Below are positions 63,656 to 64,000 of a stretch of 64,000 nucleotides of DNA, in pieces. The notes beneath the pieces are model-generated. The model was not told where the DNA came from. It did not search any database and worked only from the letters and a program-made list of their open reading frames with translations. Source of the DNA: Gemella sanguinis ATCC 700632 (GTDB lineage Bacteria > Bacillota > Bacilli > Staphylococcales > Gemellaceae); NCBI RefSeq assembly GCF_000701685.1, contig NZ_KL370813.1:1-64000 (forward strand), written 5' to 3'. How positions within the stretch are numbered: the first letter of the stretch is position 1; each line of letters starts with the position of its first letter. Position numbers and translations under genes: made by a program.

Positions 63656-64000
63656 ATGAATTGTAAAATAAAATTTGAAAAATATTTAAAAGAAAATAAT
63701 TTAATAGATAAACATAATATTTTAGAGCTTTTCGATAAATTAGACTTAGAAACACTAGCTGAAAAACTACTTACCTTTGATGAAGATAACTCCGTTAACT
63801 TTGCTATTGAATGTGTATGCGAAGAACTACTTATTACATCATCTTATAAAATCGAGCGTACTGGTATGAAACTTGGTCTTCATAGAATGGAGCATATCCT
63901 TGAACTTTTCGACCACCCTGAAAAAGATCTTAAAGTTATCCATGTAGCTGGAACAAATGGTAAAGGTTCAACTAGCTCTTATATTAAAGACGTACTAAAA
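63656..64000 (+). CDS. folC: Folylpolyglutamate synthase, N-terminal part (runs off the window)
   Basis: An open frame from ATG 63656 to the window end, 115 residues seen. From about residue 70 the sequence MKLGLHRMEHILELFDHPEK, then VIHVAGTNGKGSTSSY, is the standard FolC start with the ATP loop. Before it lies an extra stretch of about 70 residues (MNCKIKFEKYLKENNLIDKH onward), Glu/Leu-rich and helical, that ordinary FolC proteins lack. TGGAG site before this ATG. Adds glutamates to folates. Confidence 0.85.
   Translation, partial: MNCKIKFEKYLKENNLIDKHNILELFDKLDLETLAEKLLTFDEDNSVNFAIECVCEELLITSSYKIERTGMKLGLHRMEHILELFDHPEKDLKVIHVAGTNGKGSTSSYIKDVLK

Overview
The window is AT-rich, low-GC Gram-positive (Bacillota) chromosome. 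Strong GGAGG ribosome-binding sites, TTGACA/TATAAT promoters with 17-base spacers, many extended -10 (TGnTATAAT) promoters, the yybS-gdpP-rplI-dnaB and rpsF-ssb-rpsR clusters, ComFA/ComF and a peptidoglycan gene (murC) all point to class Bacilli. The gene mix (fermentative adhE, D-lactate dehydrogenase, sorbitol PTS operon, heterodimeric ABC exporters, orphan DXS-like synthase) fits the genus Gemella best; that genus name is inference, not proved by a 16S gene. No rRNA, tRNA, prophage or CRISPR array was seen.

Layout. 1-1010: edge of an IS1182-type insertion sequence and a small membrane protein. 1-8.6 kb: housekeeping genes on the minus strand (xpt-guaB purine salvage, hslO, coaX, an AraC-type regulator, an ABC-2 transporter whose ATPase has a long acidic N-terminal tail). 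9.2-10.5 kb: fthC and an RsmJ-like methyltransferase on the plus strand. 10.5-12.6 kb: UPF0223 protein, orphan response regulator with an altered receiver, a VanZ-like gene without an ordinary start codon, a DUF1904 protein. 12.6-16.8 kb: heterodimeric ABC exporter and RNase HI. 17-20.5 kb: murC, a DUF948 protein, mscL, and a LytTR/DUF3021 regulator pair. 20.6-24.5 kb: copper export (copA-copZ under a cop box) and D-lactate dehydrogenase.

24.6-32.2 kb: a HAD phosphatase, then a complete sorbitol (glucitol) operon transcribed gutR-gutM-srlA-srlE-srlB-srlD, followed after a terminator and a new promoter by a beta-phosphoglucomutase-like HAD enzyme and a transaldolase/F6P aldolase-like enzyme. 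Sorbitol is imported as sorbitol-6-phosphate, oxidised to fructose-6-phosphate and passed to glycolysis; the reduced product load is consistent with nearby D-LDH, AdhE and an iron-type alcohol dehydrogenase, although these are separate transcription units. 32.3-42 kb: DXS-like enzyme, DegV, and a six-gene minus-strand run yybS-gdpP-rplI-dnaB-sppA-RDD. 42.3-44.2 kb: a membrane-anchored D,D-carboxypeptidase and an SH3 protein with a long Asn/Gln/Tyr-rich cytoplasmic tail.

44.2-64 kb: MFS transporter, comFA-comF, hpf, a DJ-1 protein, an iron-type alcohol dehydrogenase, an HD hydrolase, rpsF-ssb-rpsR, a 950-base gene-free stretch, adhE, a large PLD-helicase-DUF3427 protein cotranscribed with folP, a VTT membrane protein, a lipoprotein with an internal duplication, a GNAT acetyltransferase and the start of folC. 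The best candidates for something poorly described are the PLD-helicase-DUF3427 protein (possible stand-alone defence enzyme), the AUU-start VanZ gene, the N/Q/Y-tailed SH3 protein and the small double-palindrome element inside the sorbitol operon. I did not find a clear multi-gene system that is both novel and well supported.
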